Notes: generated from the sequence alone by a model not told the origin. 64,000 nucleotides of DNA from JAJYUU01 sp963822955 (GCA_963822955.1 CAWGJS010000007.1:496001-560000); one strand, 5' to 3'; positions 28,474-37,741 are shown, numbered from the stretch's first letter. Made by a program: numbers and translations.

Positions 28474-28509
28474 ACAGTCAATCCTAAGGGCGCCGTGGAG
28501 TGGTGTCCA
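28464..28509 (-). promoter_or_regulatory. Leaderless promoter with TetR-type operator, copy 5
   Basis: On the minus strand TGGACA (28509-28504), a 17-base spacer and TAGGAT (28486-28481) precede the ATG at 28473 by 7 bases. The palindrome GACTGACCATACAGTC (28464-28479, 13 of 16 matches to the other copies, half-sites TGACTG/CAGTCA intact) covers the start codon. Confidence 0.65.
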
Positions 28510-28875
28510 GCGGTGGGCTCAGCGTAAAGCCGCGCGCATAGGGCGCGAGTTAGCTACCCACGCCCTTCTTCGGGCCACGGTAGTTATGTCACGCCCTATC
28601 GCACGACACCGGGCATGCACCATACGCATGAAGCGGGCAGATCTCGCACGCAAGATCGCGGCGGCGGCGATTCGGGCGGCGCGGCGCGTGCCGGCCGGCG
28701 GAGCGGCCCCGGCAGCCGCCCAATCGCTGAGACGTGCCGGGTGAACGAGCCAATCTCTTTGATAACTATCTGCCAGCGAACTCTCAGTGACCTTTCTGGT
28801 TAACCCCAGCCCGGTCTATGCTCGCAGCGCGGGTGAAAGATTTCAGATTTCATGACTTGTTACGGGGAGCCCAGC
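28510..28875. other. Intergenic region, no gene seen
   Basis: This stretch separates the divergent Rieske oxygenase and the second repeat protein. I see no coding frame with a credible start and no RNA gene. The promoter for the repeat protein must lie in its right part, but I find no confident -35/-10 pair. Confidence 0.5.
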
Positions 28876-31800
28876 GTGCGTATCTACGTACCAATCAGGG
28901 CAGTCGTTACTGCCAGTTTCGCCGCCATCATGACAGCCGGGCTGCTCGCTGCGCCGGTGCTGGCAACCACCGGGCTGGCCAGCTCGGCGCAGGCCGCCAC
29001 TGGCCAGCGGGCCGCCGCCAAGCCGGCCAAGCTGCCGCTGACGGCTGCGCAGATGCGCGCAAGTCAGCGGCGGCTCGACGCGGCGCAGCGAGCGACCACC
29101 TCGCTGACCGGCCTGGTCAAGACGGCGGCAGGCGCCCCGCTGGCCGACGTCTGCGTCACCGCCTACGGCCCTTCGGGAGCCACAACGGCGGCCACCCGGA
29201 GCGACGGCCGGTTCCTGATCAGCGGGCTGCGGCCCGGCAAATACCAGGTCAGGTACCTCGCCTGTGCCGGCGCCTCGGCGCAGTACCTGCCCGAGTGGTA
29301 CGGAGATGTGCTGCAGCGCGGCGAGTCGCGCACCGTGATCGTGTATGGCTCGACCTTCGCGCCGGTGCAGACCCTGAACCCGGTCACCCTGTACCCGGCC
29401 AACAGCAACCTCGGCGACCTGCCTGCTGCGGTCGTACCGCAGCATGGCTCTGATGTCGTCGGCAGCGACCCGTTCGGCCGCCTCGCCACCTCCCCGGCGA
29501 GCCCGTCAATCCTGATGAAGTCACTGGCGAAGCGCTACATCCCCGACGCAAGCCAGTCGGTGAGCGCTAAGAAGAAGGGCCGGATCACCGGCACCGTCAC
29601 CGGGCCGAACGGCAAGGGCCTGGCGGGCATCTGCGTCGAGGTCGTGTCACAGAACAAGTTGCTGATCACGGCGACGGGCAAGAACGGCGCCTACACCGCG
29701 CCGAGGCTGTCGGCCGGGACCTATCTGATGGCCTTCTTCCCCGAGTGCGGCAATACCGGAAACTGGCTGTTCCAGATCTACAAGGACCTTTACAACCCGC
29801 TGAAGAATCCGACCCCGATCCACGTAAAGGCTGGCGGGACAACGCATATCAGCACCGTCATGAAGGACGGCGGCGAGATCTCCGGGACCGTGATCGGCTC
29901 CGGCGGCCGCAAGCTGTCCAACATCTGCGTTTACCCGCTGAGCAACTCACCTGACGTGCTGCTGGTCCCCACTGCGGTCTCGCAGGGAGGCGTGTACCAC
30001 ATCCACAGCATCCCGCCCGGCTCCTACCAGATCGGCTTCGCGCCGTGCAGGTACTCCACCTGGGCACCCACGCTGTGGCCCGACACTCAGAACCAGAACA
30101 TCGCGCCGCACATTCGGGTGACCGGAACCCGTCACATTAAGAACATCGACGAGGTCATGCACGCTGGCGGGACCATCACGGGCACCGTGACGGCAGACAC
30201 CCCGGCGGCCACCCCGCTCGCCGGGATGTGCGTCCTGGTAGCGGAGAACAGCGGTCTCTTCGAGGCGGGTACCGTAGCCACCAGCGCGACCGGCACCTAT
30301 AAGATCTATGGCCTGGCTCCGGGCTCGTACTCGGTGCAGTTCTTCCCGGGCTGCAACAGCAACGCGAACTATGTCGGCGTGAATTACCCGACCAACGTCA
30401 CCGTGCTGGGCGGTGCGACGTCGTCAGGGATCAATGCCTCGCTTCCTGTTGGCGCGACGATTTCCGGCACGGTGACGAGCGCCACGACGAGCGAGCCGCT
30501 CGCCGGCATCTGCGTGTCGGTTAGCGGATCCCTGGTCGGCGGCTTCGCGGTTACGGATCGCAGCGGCGCCTACTCCGTTGATCAGCTGCCGGTTGGCACC
30601 TACCAGGTGCAGTTCAGCGGCGGTTGCGGCAACAACGATAGCTACGCTCCGCAGGGCTACGACAACACCAACATTTTCGAGCCGCAGAACATCGATGTCA
30701 CCGCGGCCGGACAGATGGTGACCGACATCGACGCGGCGATGGAGCCAGGACCGGTCATCGCTGGCACCGTCACTGACACGTCCGGACACCGCTTGACCGG
30801 CATCTGCGTGCTCGCGGGAACGACCAGCGGCATCTTGTTCGCCGTAGCCCTGACCGAGGACGGCCGTTACGACCTGCCCGACCTTGCCCCCGGAGTCTAC
30901 GAGGTCATCTTCGAGCCTGGCTGCGGAAATAATGCCGACCTCGCCGAGCAGGTCTTCAAGACGCCGTTGAGCGCCGTGGCGCCGGCCACGGTGTCGGCGA
31001 CTAGCGGCACGCTGAACGGCATTAACGCAGTCATGCAGGGCGCGGGCGGGATCTCAGGGGCCGTCCGCGCCAAGAGCGGACACCAGGTAGAGGAATCCTG
31101 CCTCTTCCTCACCGGCGTCAGCGGCAGCGCTAAGGGGCTGGTTGGCGAAGGCCTGGTACCGGGCGGGCAGTATGAGCTGACCGGGGTGCCAACTGGCGGG
31201 TACAAGGTCACCTTCGCACCGTCCTGCGTGGGCAGCGCCCTGGAGAACCAGTGGTATAAGGACAAGCCGAGCGCGGGCGGCGCGACCACGGTCGTGATCC
31301 GGGCCTCGCACATCACTAAGCACATCAGCAGCTCGCTGGTGCCCGGCGGCTCGATCGTCGGGACCATCAAGAGTGGCGGCAAGCCGGTGCCTAACATGTG
31401 CGTGGATGCACAGAATGTCAACCAGTTCCTTGACTTCGGTGGCGCCACTACGAAGAGCGATGGAACCTATGACATCCCTGGCCTCAACTCCGGCGTATAC
31501 GAGCTGTTCGTTGCGCCATGCGGACGGGGTTCCGGCGGCCTAGCTGCCGAGGTGCTGACGCAGGAGGTGCAGGTCACCGCGCCCCATCGGGCCAGGGCGG
31601 GCAGTGCGTCCGTTCCCGGCCGGCGGCACGATCAAGGGCACGGTGCTGGCCGGCTCGCCACCCAGCGGCAACGGCGCAGCCGGAGCGTGCGTCGAGGCGT
31701 TCGCGACCAATGGCAACGGCTACAACGCCGCTAATTCCGGCCTAGCCGGCAACTTCCGAATTACGAACCTGCCCCCAGGCGAGTACGTCGTCTACGTCGG

Positions 31801-32242
31801 GGATACGACGTGCAGCTTCAGCGACCCGGACCTCGCGCCGGTGTGGTACCCGGACGCGTCCACGAGCGCCGGCGCTGCGCTGGTCTCGGTGAGCAGTTCG
31901 GTGGTGACGACCATCTCTGCCACCACGCTGGCGCAGGACGGGTCCATCACCGGCACCGTGACCAAGGCGGGGCATAGCCCGCTGCGCGGCGTCTGCGTCG
32001 CGGCGATCGGGACGGCCGCCGGCTCGGCTCCGGTGTACTCGGTGACCAGCGGCACCAGCGGCAGCTACTCGATCGGTGACCTGCCTGCAGGGCAGTACCG
32101 GGTGGAGTTCAGTTCCGGCTGCGGCGCCGCCGGCTACAAGACCCAGTGGTGGAAGGACAAGCCAACAGGGTCGGCCGCGACGCTCGTCACCGTGACCGCG
32201 GGCACTGCGACGGCCGGAATCGGGGCCGTGCTGCACAAGTAG
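28876..32242 (+). CDS. Secreted ten-repeat carboxypeptidase-regulatory-like protein, one frame break
   Basis: About 1122 residues. A signal peptide (MRIYVPIRAVVTASFAAIMT, ending near ALAT/AQA) is followed by ten repeats of about 95 residues. Each has an opening G-x-I-x-G-T-V, a G-I-C-V cysteine, a G-x-Y-x-L-x-P-G-x-Y turn and a second cysteine in FxxGCGxxxxY. This is the carboxypeptidase-regulatory-like/Cna-B beta-sandwich fold with one possible disulfide per repeat. The frame changes once near 31590-31610. The GTG at 28876 (GGGGAG 6 bases before) is preferred over the ATG at 28852. No anchor motif is seen. It is the paralogue of the protein at 15017, with the same number of repeats. A role in cell-surface adhesion or a secreted scaffold is possible. 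Confidence 0.8.
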
Positions 32243-32274
32243 CAGCAGGCCCAGGCGGGCAGGGCGCCAACGGA

Positions 32275-32306
32275 AAGGCTCCGCGACCGGCTGGTCGCGG
32301 AGCCTT
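32275..32306 (+). terminator. Strong hairpin terminator
   Basis: AAGGCTCCGCGACC and GGTCGCGGAGCCTT form a perfect 14-bp stem around GGCT, 32 bases after the repeat protein stop. It faces the 3' end of ssrA and could serve both strands. Confidence 0.85.
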
Positions 32307-32366
32307 CCTAACTCTTGAGGATCTGGCACATCCCCAACAACCCTGACGGTCTGCGTTAAGGGCTCG

Positions 32367-32744
32367 TGGAGGTGGCGGGAATCGAACCCGCGTCCTTCAG
32401 TACATCACCAGGGCTTCTCCGGGTGCAGCTCTGCTGTGCTTTTCTCAGCCCCGGCAGTCACGCAGGCAAGCTGCCGACGGGCTCAGTCGCTGTTAGATGT
32501 CCCGACTAGCCCCGCGACCGGGCCAGACGGTAGATCCTCCTAGCTGATGCCAGACACCGGGCCGGAGGAACTCCCGGGCTGACAGCCTCATAAAGCTCTA
32601 GCGGTTATTAGGCCGCGAGGGCGAGGCGAGTGCGCGTTGAGTTGGCACTTATTGGTTTGCGGTCACAGTGTTGACGAGGTTATGTCCGCAGTCCCCGACC
32701 CGCTTCCCCTGGATCAACTACCGAAGTCGAAGCCAATCACCCCC
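32367..32744 (-). ncRNA. ssrA: tmRNA (transfer-messenger RNA)
   Basis: On the minus strand the RNA begins GGGGGTGATTGGCTTCGAC and ends with a T-arm (GGTTCGAATCCC-type: CGGGTTCGATTCCCGCC) and acceptor strand CACCTCC plus A. Bases 1-7 pair with the acceptor strand, including the G3-U wobble usual in tmRNA. CCA is not encoded. The tag frame runs from GCC at 32646 to the double stop TAATAA (32610-32605) and encodes ANSTRTRLALAA, ending in the expected LAA proteolysis signal. Together with SmpB (2.4 kb away on the same strand) it rescues stalled ribosomes and tags the peptide for degradation. Mature ends are read from pairing and may be off by a base. Confidence 0.95.
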
Positions 32745-32750
32745 TCTTGA

Positions 32751-32780
32751 GTTGTACCGACCAAGGTTACCCGACCGTCA
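32751..32780 (-). promoter_or_regulatory. Candidate ssrA promoter
   Basis: On the minus strand TGACGG (32780-32775), an 18-base spacer and TACAAC (32756-32751) lie 6 bases before the tmRNA 5' end, the spacing expected for transcription starting at the mature end. Confidence 0.5.
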
Positions 32781-32890
32781 CTTGGGCGTCCAACAGCGGC
32801 GCTTCGAGCTTCGTATAGACCGCTATAGACGAGAATGCCCGAGGGTCCGCAGAGCGCGGCCCCCATCGGGCATCCCGAAGATGATGAGAT

Positions 32891-32991
32891 GCCCCCGTGG
32901 ATGCGGGCGGTGGCCGAATGCACCCACGGGGGCTTGACCGGCAGGGTCGGGGCCGGTCCCAATGCCGGGCCTCCCCCGAGATGAGGCCCGG
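32891..32991. other. Gene-free stretch with two strong hairpins
   Basis: The 32781-33174 gap has no convincing gene. It holds GCCCCCGTGG/CCACGGGGGC (32891-32900 with 32924-32933) and CCGGGCCTC/GAGGCCCGG (32965-32973 with 32983-32991). They may terminate the leftward PBP-like gene before ssrA, or belong to an unannotated small RNA. Confidence 0.4.
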
Positions 32992-33174
32992 TTCTCATCA
33001 CGACGACTGGGCCGCAACCCCCCGAGCGGCACCCCAGTCATTAGGAAAGACGCCAACGCGGTACTGCACGGTTGCTCGGAGTTACCAAAATAGTATTAAT
33101 GAAGTGGTCAGGATCTAGCCTGGACGTTCCAGACAGCACGCGCGGCACCGCTCAGGCGCGACCAGCGAGGCGGC

Positions 33175-35187
33175 TCAGGAGCCAGCCTGGAAATTCTGCA
33201 GGAAGCTGCCGGTGAGCGACGAGGCCGAGTGCGATGGCGACTTGCCCAGCTCGACTACTGCAAACGCGATGCCGTTCCGGTAACCGACGAACCAGTTGAT
33301 CCACAGGCGGGAGTTATAGCGGGCGCTCCCCGCCTGGCCGTAGACATCGCCACCGATATCGGCGGCCGCGTTCGAAGAGGACTTAGCCGCGTCGCGCATG
33401 AGTGCCCGCAGTTCGGTCAGCACCTTGGGGCTGATGGTGCCGCGCACTGCCGGACTCACAGCCAGGCTCGGGTCCGTGACCAGCGACGGGGCGTGCCACT
33501 TGCCGGAGGCAACGACGGACGCCGCGAGCGCCATGCCGAGCGGGCTTGCCCTGACCTCGCCGGTCCCGATCATGTCAGCGGCCAGCGCGCCCTTGCTCGT
33601 TGGCTCTCCGATCTGCCCCGAGAAGTAGTTACTGACCGGAAGTTGCCACCCGCCGATCCCGAAGTCCGCACTCGCCTTGGTCAGGTTCCCCGCGTCTAGT
33701 CCGAGTGCCAGGCCGCCCGCGAAGGCGGTCGAGCACCCGCGCGCGAAGTCGGTCCGGAACGAAGAGGTGCCAAGGTTGGGCACTGGCGGCTCGTTGCGGA
33801 AGGTCTGCCCGCCCACCGAGTTGCTGGGATGGCAGGGAACGGGGGCGTCCGGGGACAGTCCCGTCGACAGGATCGCCGCCGAGGAGATAATCGTGAACGC
33901 CTGACCCGGCTGGTACTCTCCGGACAACGGTTGCAGGGCAGGCATGTGACCGGCCGTGTGGCTAGCCACTGCAAGGATCCTGCCGCTGTCGGCCTGCACG
34001 GCCACGATTGCCGCCGATGCCGGACGGCTCGCGAGAGCGTGGTCGGCAGCGAGCTGGACGCTGGAATTCAGCGTCGTGTGCACCGGCTTGCCCGGTATGC
34101 CGGGCCAGGTTTTCAGGATGACCGCGGCGAGGCCGGACTGCTGTAGCACCACCTCTGTCTCGGGCGTGCCAGTGAGCTGCCGCTGGAAGGCCTCCTGCAG
34201 TCCGGTCAGGCCGACGGTTGTGCCGGGCCGGTACGGCATGCCGTAGATCCGCAGCACGCTCGCGGTCTCCGTGCCAACCGAGCCCACGACATCGGGCGCG
34301 ATGCTCCGGAAAAGGCGTTCCTTGCTCTGCCTGACCTGAAGTCCCGGTATGCCCCTGAGCTTGGGCCGGAGGGTGGCATACTCGGCGGGCGACAGGGTGA
34401 TCAGCGACAGGAACTCACCCGGCAGGGCCTGGTCCATCTGGCCCTCGATCTGCACTGCCGAGAGCTTGGTAACGGCCGCTAGTGTCGCCGCGGTGCCCTG
34501 CGGATTGGTCAGCTGGCCCGGTTTTACTCCGACCCGGTAAACGTCGGACGGCACGGTCAGCGGCTCGTTAGCAGAATCGAGCAAGTACGAGCGGGGCCGC
34601 CAGCTGCTGACTACCGCCAGCTGCTCGTGGCTGGTCATGCCTGCCACGATGACCGACGGGTTCCACGTCACCCGCCATCCGTGCGGGCCGTCGGCCAGGC
34701 GGAAGCCGTTATTGTAGGACCAGGTCAGGCCGCTGCCGGCGAGCTCGACGGCGGCATTGAACCTGGCGTAGGCCGCCTTGCCGTGCTGGGTCACGCTCAG
34801 CATGCTGAGGTTAAGGTTGCTTGCGTCCAGGCGCTGGTAGGCGTCAGCCAGGTCCGCGGCGACGACCTTCGGGTCCCCGGTGGTGAGTTCCGCAGCCTGC
34901 AGGTAATGCCGAGACTCCCACGCCAGCAGGAACGACGAGACCGTCGGCTCAGCCGAGGGGACTCCGGGCCGCATGAAGCCGATACCGATGACCGCCGCGA
35001 CCAGGACGACCGCGGACGTGCGGGCGATCATCGCCCGCGAGCGAGATCCCTCCCCGGACGATCCGGCCTTATCCCCGTCCCTGGGTCTACTAGCCCGGGA
35101 TCCCCGCGCTGGCGTCGCGGCCCGCGAAGCACGGTGCGCCCCGCCGCGTGAGCTGCGGGTCCTGGGCGGAGTGTCGGTCCTCGTCAC
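33175..35187 (-). CDS. Penicillin-binding-protein-like protein without catalytic motifs
   Basis: 670 residues: a basic N-terminus, one membrane helix (about 53-73), an NTF2-like MecA_N-type domain (about 80-190), a PBP dimerisation region (about 195-345) and a transpeptidase fold (about 365-665). In the fold, the SxxK of class B PBPs is replaced by Q429-A-F-T432 (context YQPGQAFTII), SxN by G484-C-S486 (RGCSTAFAG) and KTG by Q618-A-G620 (YGQAGSARY). All three catalytic motifs are thus gone although the surrounding fold is kept and the frame is intact. It should not cross-link peptidoglycan or bind beta-lactams covalently, and could be a scaffold. It starts with GTG one base after the smpB stop, so it is co-transcribed with the ftsEX-smpB block. 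Confidence 0.85.
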   Translation of the reverse strand: MTRTDTPPRTRSSRGGAHRASRAATPARGSRASRPRDGDKAGSSGEGSRSRAMIARTSAVVLVAAVIGIGFMRPGVPSAEPTVSSFLLAWESRHYLQAAELTTGDPKVVAADLADAYQRLDASNLNLSMLSVTQHGKAAYARFNAAVELAGSGLTWSYNNGFRLADGPHGWRVTWNPSVIVAGMTSHEQLAVVSSWRPRSYLLDSANEPLTVPSDVYRVGVKPGQLTNPQGTAATLAAVTKLSAVQIEGQMDQALPGEFLSLITLSPAEYATLRPKLRGIPGLQVRQSKERLFRSIAPDVVGSVGTETASVLRIYGMPYRPGTTVGLTGLQEAFQRQLTGTPETEVVLQQSGLAAVILKTWPGIPGKPVHTTLNSSVQLAADHALASRPASAAIVAVQADSGRILAVASHTAGHMPALQPLSGEYQPGQAFTIISSAAILSTGLSPDAPVPCHPSNSVGGQTFRNEPPVPNLGTSSFRTDFARGCSTAFAGGLALGLDAGNLTKASADFGIGGWQLPVSNYFSGQIGEPTSKGALAADMIGTGEVRASPLGMALAASVVASGKWHAPSLVTDPSLAVSPAVRGTISPKVLTELRALMRDAAKSSSNAAADIGGDVYGQAGSARYNSRLWINWFVGYRNGIAFAVVELGKSPSHSASSLTGSFLQNFQAGS

Positions 35188-35188
35188 G

Positions 35189-35653
35189 CTATCTCCGCCG
35201 CCGAAGCTCGCGTTCGACTTCCCGTGCCGCGTCCCGCTTGGCCAGATCGTGTCGCTTGTCGTAGGTCCGCTTACCGCGTCCCAGTCCTAGCTCGATTTTG
35301 ACCTTCCCGCCGGAGAAGTACAAGGAAAGCGGTACCAGGGTCAGTCCGCGCTCGGAGATCGAGCGCGCGAGCTTGTCGATCTCCTTGCGGTGCAGTAGCA
35401 GCTTACGGGTGCGCCTCGGCTCGTGATTCGTCCAGGTGCCCAGCGTGTACTGCGGGATGTGCACACCGTGCAGCCAGGCTTCACCGTCAGTGATCTGCCC
35501 GAACCCGTCGGTGAGGCTCGCCCGGCCCGCCCGCAGCGACTTCACTTCGGTTCCGGTCAGCACCAGGCCGGCCTCCACCACGTCCTCGATGGCGTACTCG
35601 TGCCGGGCCCGCCGGTTACTGGCAATGATCTTCTTACCGGGTTCCGCTGCCAC
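35189..35653 (-). CDS. smpB: SmpB, tmRNA-binding protein
   Basis: 154 residues, normal length. The beta-barrel has NRRARHEYAIEDVVEAGLVL, then TGTEVKSLRAGRASL and AWLHGVHIPQY. The basic C-terminal tail (KRTYDKRHDLAKRDAAREVE) is the part that enters the mRNA channel. It carries tmRNA to stalled ribosomes. It lies behind ftsX by 19 bases and directly before the PBP-like gene. Confidence 0.97.
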   Translation of the reverse strand: MAAEPGKKIIASNRRARHEYAIEDVVEAGLVLTGTEVKSLRAGRASLTDGFGQITDGEAWLHGVHIPQYTLGTWTNHEPRRTRKLLLHRKEIDKLARSISERGLTLVPLSLYFSGGKVKIELGLGRGKRTYDKRHDLAKRDAAREVERELRRRR

Positions 35654-35672
35654 AGCTCGCCTATACCCAGCG

Positions 35673-36584
35673 TCATACGCGCAGGTAGCGCCTGAGCGTC
35701 AGGAACGAGGTGCTACCGCAGATCAGCAGCCCGGTGATCATCGCCACGATGATCACCTCGACCAGGTCGGCAGTGGTGAGCTGGACTCCGTACGGGAAGA
35801 CGCTCTGCAGGCTGCTCAGCAGCAGCGACTTGACTCCGATGAGCAGGCCGGTCGCTATCAGCCATCCGATCAGGCCCGCAATCATGCCCTCAACCAGGAA
35901 CGGCAGCTGCACGTAGAAATTCGAGGCGCCGACCAGCCGCATGATCGAGGTCTCCCGGCGGCGGTTGAATGCGGACAGCCGGATCGTGTTGGCCACCAGC
36001 AGGATGGCCGCGACCAGAAGGAATATGGCGATCACGGCGACCGCGTTCCTGGCCTCGTCGAGCAATCTATAGAACTGGTCCAGGATCGAGGCGTCATTGA
36101 CCACCTCAGCGACCCCCGGTGCGCCGTCGATCACCGACGTCACGGTGGCAGCTTCCGTCTCGGTGTTCTTGAGCCTGATCTCGAAGGAGCTGGGAATCTG
36201 GTCAGCTGCGGTGTACTTGACGATCGGCGTGTTGTTGGCAAACTCCTTGCGGAACTGCGCCACCGCCGCAGCCTGGGAGACGTACTGGATGCTGAGAATG
36301 TCGTGCGTCTGCAGCAGCTCGCTCTTGATGTTGGCGAGCTCGGCCGGGGTCACAGCCCCGTTCTTCTGGCAGGTGCCCCCCAGCGAGGAGTTCGTGCACA
36401 GGTACACCGAGAGCTGGACCCGGCTCTGCCAGTAGCTCCGGGTGTTGTCGACCTGCTTCACGAACAGCAGGCCAGTGCCCAGCAGCGACAGGCTGATCGC
36501 CACCACCACGATCAGCGCCACCGTCATCGTCAGATTCCGGCGCAGGCCAATCCAGACCTCATGGAACACAAACTGGGCACGCAT
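35673..36584 (-). CDS. ftsX: Cell-division ABC transporter permease FtsX
   Basis: 303 residues with four membrane helices: one after the N-terminal FHEVWIGLRRNLTMTVALIV and three at the C-terminus. Between them is a large extracellular loop with two cysteines (LCTNSSLGGTC). Family sequence includes NTIRLSAFNRRRETSIMRLVG. The ATG at 36584 (MRAQFVFHEVW) fits actinobacterial FtsX; the longer frame is a false extension. With FtsE it controls a peptidoglycan hydrolase at the septum. Confidence 0.96.
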   Translation of the reverse strand: MRAQFVFHEVWIGLRRNLTMTVALIVVVAISLSLLGTGLLFVKQVDNTRSYWQSRVQLSVYLCTNSSLGGTCQKNGAVTPAELANIKSELLQTHDILSIQYVSQAAAVAQFRKEFANNTPIVKYTAADQIPSSFEIRLKNTETEAATVTSVIDGAPGVAEVVNDASILDQFYRLLDEARNAVAVIAIFLLVAAILLVANTIRLSAFNRRRETSIMRLVGASNFYVQLPFLVEGMIAGLIGWLIATGLLIGVKSLLLSSLQSVFPYGVQLTTADLVEVIIVAMITGLLICGSTSFLTLRRYLRV

Positions 36585-36618
36585 GTCGCTGAATCCTCTT
36601 GTTTTGATCGCGGGGCGG

Positions 36619-37308
36619 TCAGTAGGCCTGGCCGTAGACCCCGCGTGACTGGTCGCGCACGACCTTGCCGTACTCGAGCTCGATGACACGCTTGCGCATG
36701 GAGTCGACGATCGCGGCGTCGTGCGTGGCCATCACGACCGTGGTACCTGTCCGGTTGATCCGGTCCAGCACCTTCATGATGCCGATGGAGGTGGCCGGGT
36801 CGATGTTCCCCGTCGGCTCGTCGGCCAGCAGGATCATCGGCCGGTTCACGAAGGCCCGCGCCATCGCGACCCGCTGCTGCTCGCCACCAGACAGCTCATC
36901 TGGCATCCGGTCGCGCTTGCCCTCCAGGCCGACAAGGTCGATGACTTCCGGCACCACCTTCCGGATGAACCGGCGCGGCTTCCCGATGACCTCAAGGGCG
37001 AAGGCGATGTTCTGGTAAACGTTCTTGTTGGGCAGCAGCCTGAAGTCCTGGAATACGCAGCCGATCCGGCGGCGAAGGTGGGGCACCTTCCAGTTCGTCA
37101 GCCGGGCCAGGTCCCTGCCGGCGACATGGATCCGGCCCGACGTCGGGCGCTCCTCCTTGAGGACGAGCCGCAGGAACGTCGACTTGCCGGAACCGGAAGG
37201 ACCCACCAGGAAGACAAACTCGCCCTTCTCAACATCCAGGTTCACGTTCTCCAGTGCCGGTCGGCCCTGGTTCGCGTACGTCTTGGTGACGTTATCGAAG
37301 TGGATCAC
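36619..37308 (-). CDS. ftsE: Cell-division ABC transporter ATPase FtsE
   Basis: 229 residues, full length. Walker A GPSGSGKS, signature LSGGEQQRVAMARAF, Walker B ILLADEPTGNID and switch HDAAIVD are all present. The GTG at 37308 (VIHFDNVTKTY) gives the family start; the upstream frame extension has no family sequence. A gap of 34 bases separates it from ftsX. Confidence 0.97.
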   Translation of the reverse strand: MIHFDNVTKTYANQGRPALENVNLDVEKGEFVFLVGPSGSGKSTFLRLVLKEERPTSGRIHVAGRDLARLTNWKVPHLRRRIGCVFQDFRLLPNKNVYQNIAFALEVIGKPRRFIRKVVPEVIDLVGLEGKRDRMPDELSGGEQQRVAMARAFVNRPMILLADEPTGNIDPATSIGIMKVLDRINRTGTTVVMATHDAAIVDSMRKRVIELEYGKVVRDQSRGVYGQAY

Positions 37309-37467
37309 TGGCCCATCGCTCGTGGTAGGCGAGATACTGGATTCAGGTTGGCGGGGGCAGTAATCCTGCCCCGGTTTGGCCTCGGGCCAGTCTAGGGGGG
37401 AAACTGGCTTGGAACGTCCAACATCGTCGAAGTGGCCGGGTGAGCGGTATAGCCCGGTAGGAGCCGG

Positions 37468-37653
37468 ATGAGCTGCGAGCACCTGATCTGCGCCCAGTGT
37501 GCTGGGCCGGTAGCGGAGGGTCGCTGCCCGACCTGCCGCGAGGCCCGTGCGCACGTCCACCACCACAGCCACGGTATGAGCGTGCAGCTGATTGCAGCCG
37601 CGCTGCTCGTGCTCGCCCTGCTGACGGTGGCCGCGATGCATCTGGGGCATTAG
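37468..37653 (+). CDS. 61-residue zinc-ribbon membrane microprotein
   Basis: The protein has five cysteines arranged around C-x-x-C pairs (CEHLICAQCAGPVAEGRCPT then C), a His-rich hinge (HVHHHSHG) and one C-terminal membrane helix. A metal-binding head on a membrane tail is likely. GTAGGAG precedes the ATG at 5 bases. It reads opposite to the flanking ftsE and prfB. I think similar small genes sit near ftsE or prfB in other actinobacteria, but that is memory only. Confidence 0.65.
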   Translation: MSCEHLICAQCAGPVAEGRCPTCREARAHVHHHSHGMSVQLIAAALLVLALLTVAAMHLGH

Positions 37654-37741
37654 CCCCTGAGGGCGGCGAAGCCGGGCCAGGCCGACAAGCGGGCCAGGCC
37701 CGGAGAGCTGATGCCCCGGTGCGCTTGCCGCTGCGCCGCTC

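Noticed and set aside
32367..32400. A sequence resembling the T-arm and acceptor end of a tRNA
   Set aside because: It lacks the anticodon and D arms nearby and pairs with the tmRNA 5' end 378 bases away, so it is the tRNA-like end of ssrA.
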